A stretch of DNA of 7,048 nt from an uncultured Bacteroidota bacterium. GTDB lineage: Bacteria; Bacteroidota; Bacteroidia; Bacteroidales; VadinHA17. Of the stretch, positions 6,774 through 7,048 are shown piece after piece; within the stretch, counting starts at the first letter, position 1; each line of letters starts with the position of its first letter. Under the pieces are notes generated by a model. It was not told the DNA's origin. It made no database searches and saw nothing but the letters and a program-made list of their open reading frames with translations. The position numbers and the translations under genes are program-made. The stretch lies in contig CAIPJU010000452.1 of NCBI GenBank assembly GCA_903865465.1, positions 1-7,048 of the forward strand, in the 5' to 3' direction.

Positions 6774-7048
6774 CTAAAATAGACCATGCAGCTCAGCATT
6801 TATTTTATCTATGACCTCGCTGAGATGGTCTTTATTGTTCGGGAAGTTGTAGTGGTCAGCCTCAATGATAAGTATCTTTCCAAGCTTATATGATTCTATC
6901 CACGCCTCATAACGCTCATTGAGTCTCTTCAGGTAATCAATACGGATTGAGCTTTCATATTCCCTGCCCCGTTTCTGTATCTGGTTTACAAGAGTCGGAA
7001 CGGAAGCCCGCAGATATAGCATAAGATCGGGTGGCTTTATAAGTGAGC
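6774..7048 (-). CDS. Deoxynucleoside kinase, C-terminal part (runs off the window)
   Basis: This is the last 90 or so residues of a deoxynucleoside kinase of the dNK/dGK/dAK family, which phosphorylates deoxynucleosides from a nucleoside triphosphate in cytoplasmic nucleotide salvage. Reading inward from the window edge gives KPPDLMLYLRAS, a core strand of the fold. QKRGREYE follows, which is the arginine-rich LID that closes over the phosphates. Then come YLKRLNERYEAW and a C-terminal strand, ILIIEADHYNF. The ATG at 7020-7022 is internal, not the start: the frame stays open to base 7048 and the residues upstream of it already match the family. The P-loop and substrate-binding half lie beyond the window. 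The gene converges on the M16 peptidase gene across the inverted repeat. Preference for dA, dG or another nucleoside cannot be told. Confidence 0.92.
   Translation of the reverse strand, partial: SLIKPPDLMLYLRASVPTLVNQIQKRGREYESSIRIDYLKRLNERYEAWIESYKLGKILIIEADHYNFPNNKDHLSEVIDKINAELHGLF

Noticed and set aside
7020..7022. Start codon of the kinase gene at the internal ATG
   Set aside because: Family-conserved residues continue upstream of it in frame to the window edge, so this Met is internal.

Overview
The window reads as chromosomal DNA of a member of the Bacteroidota, probably an environmental one. This is inferred from gene content and style: an ArnT/PMT-like glycosyltransferase with an FYTG/QYDIW periplasmic region, a Tat-exported Gfo/Idh/MocA oxidoreductase, a roughly 940-residue secreted M16 peptidase, and a deoxynucleoside kinase. 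It also rests on AT-rich leaders that lack clear Shine-Dalgarno sequences. No rRNA, tRNA, CRISPR array, transposase or phage gene is visible.

Layout from left to right. Bases 1-371 are an AT-rich stretch with no convincing gene; a short open frame there ends in an ATGA overlap with the next gene. A membrane glycosyltransferase (372-2090, +) runs tail to tail, with only 6 bp between stop codons, into a Tat-signal Gfo/Idh/MocA oxidoreductase (2097-3404, -). A 371-bp divergent control region (3405-3775) follows. It carries five TTCAC/GTGAA pentamers, a perfect 9-bp dyad, a small hairpin and a weak Bacteroidota-type promoter candidate. A complete secreted M16 zinc peptidase (3776-6604, +) follows. 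Then comes a 101-bp imperfect inverted repeat built from CGCAAAG-like units (6642-6742), and finally the C-terminal part of a deoxynucleoside kinase (6774 to the window edge, -).

The genes do not form an evident operon: orientations alternate +, -, +, -. Three products act at or beyond the inner membrane (a lipid-linked sugar transferase, a periplasmic oxidoreductase, a periplasmic or outer-membrane-side peptidase), while the kinase belongs to cytoplasmic nucleotide salvage. Only the oxidoreductase and the peptidase share a control region, so co-regulation of those two is the only functional link the layout suggests.

I do not see a clearly new multi-gene system. The best second-look items are the inverted repeat at 6642-6742 and the repeated motif set in the divergent region.
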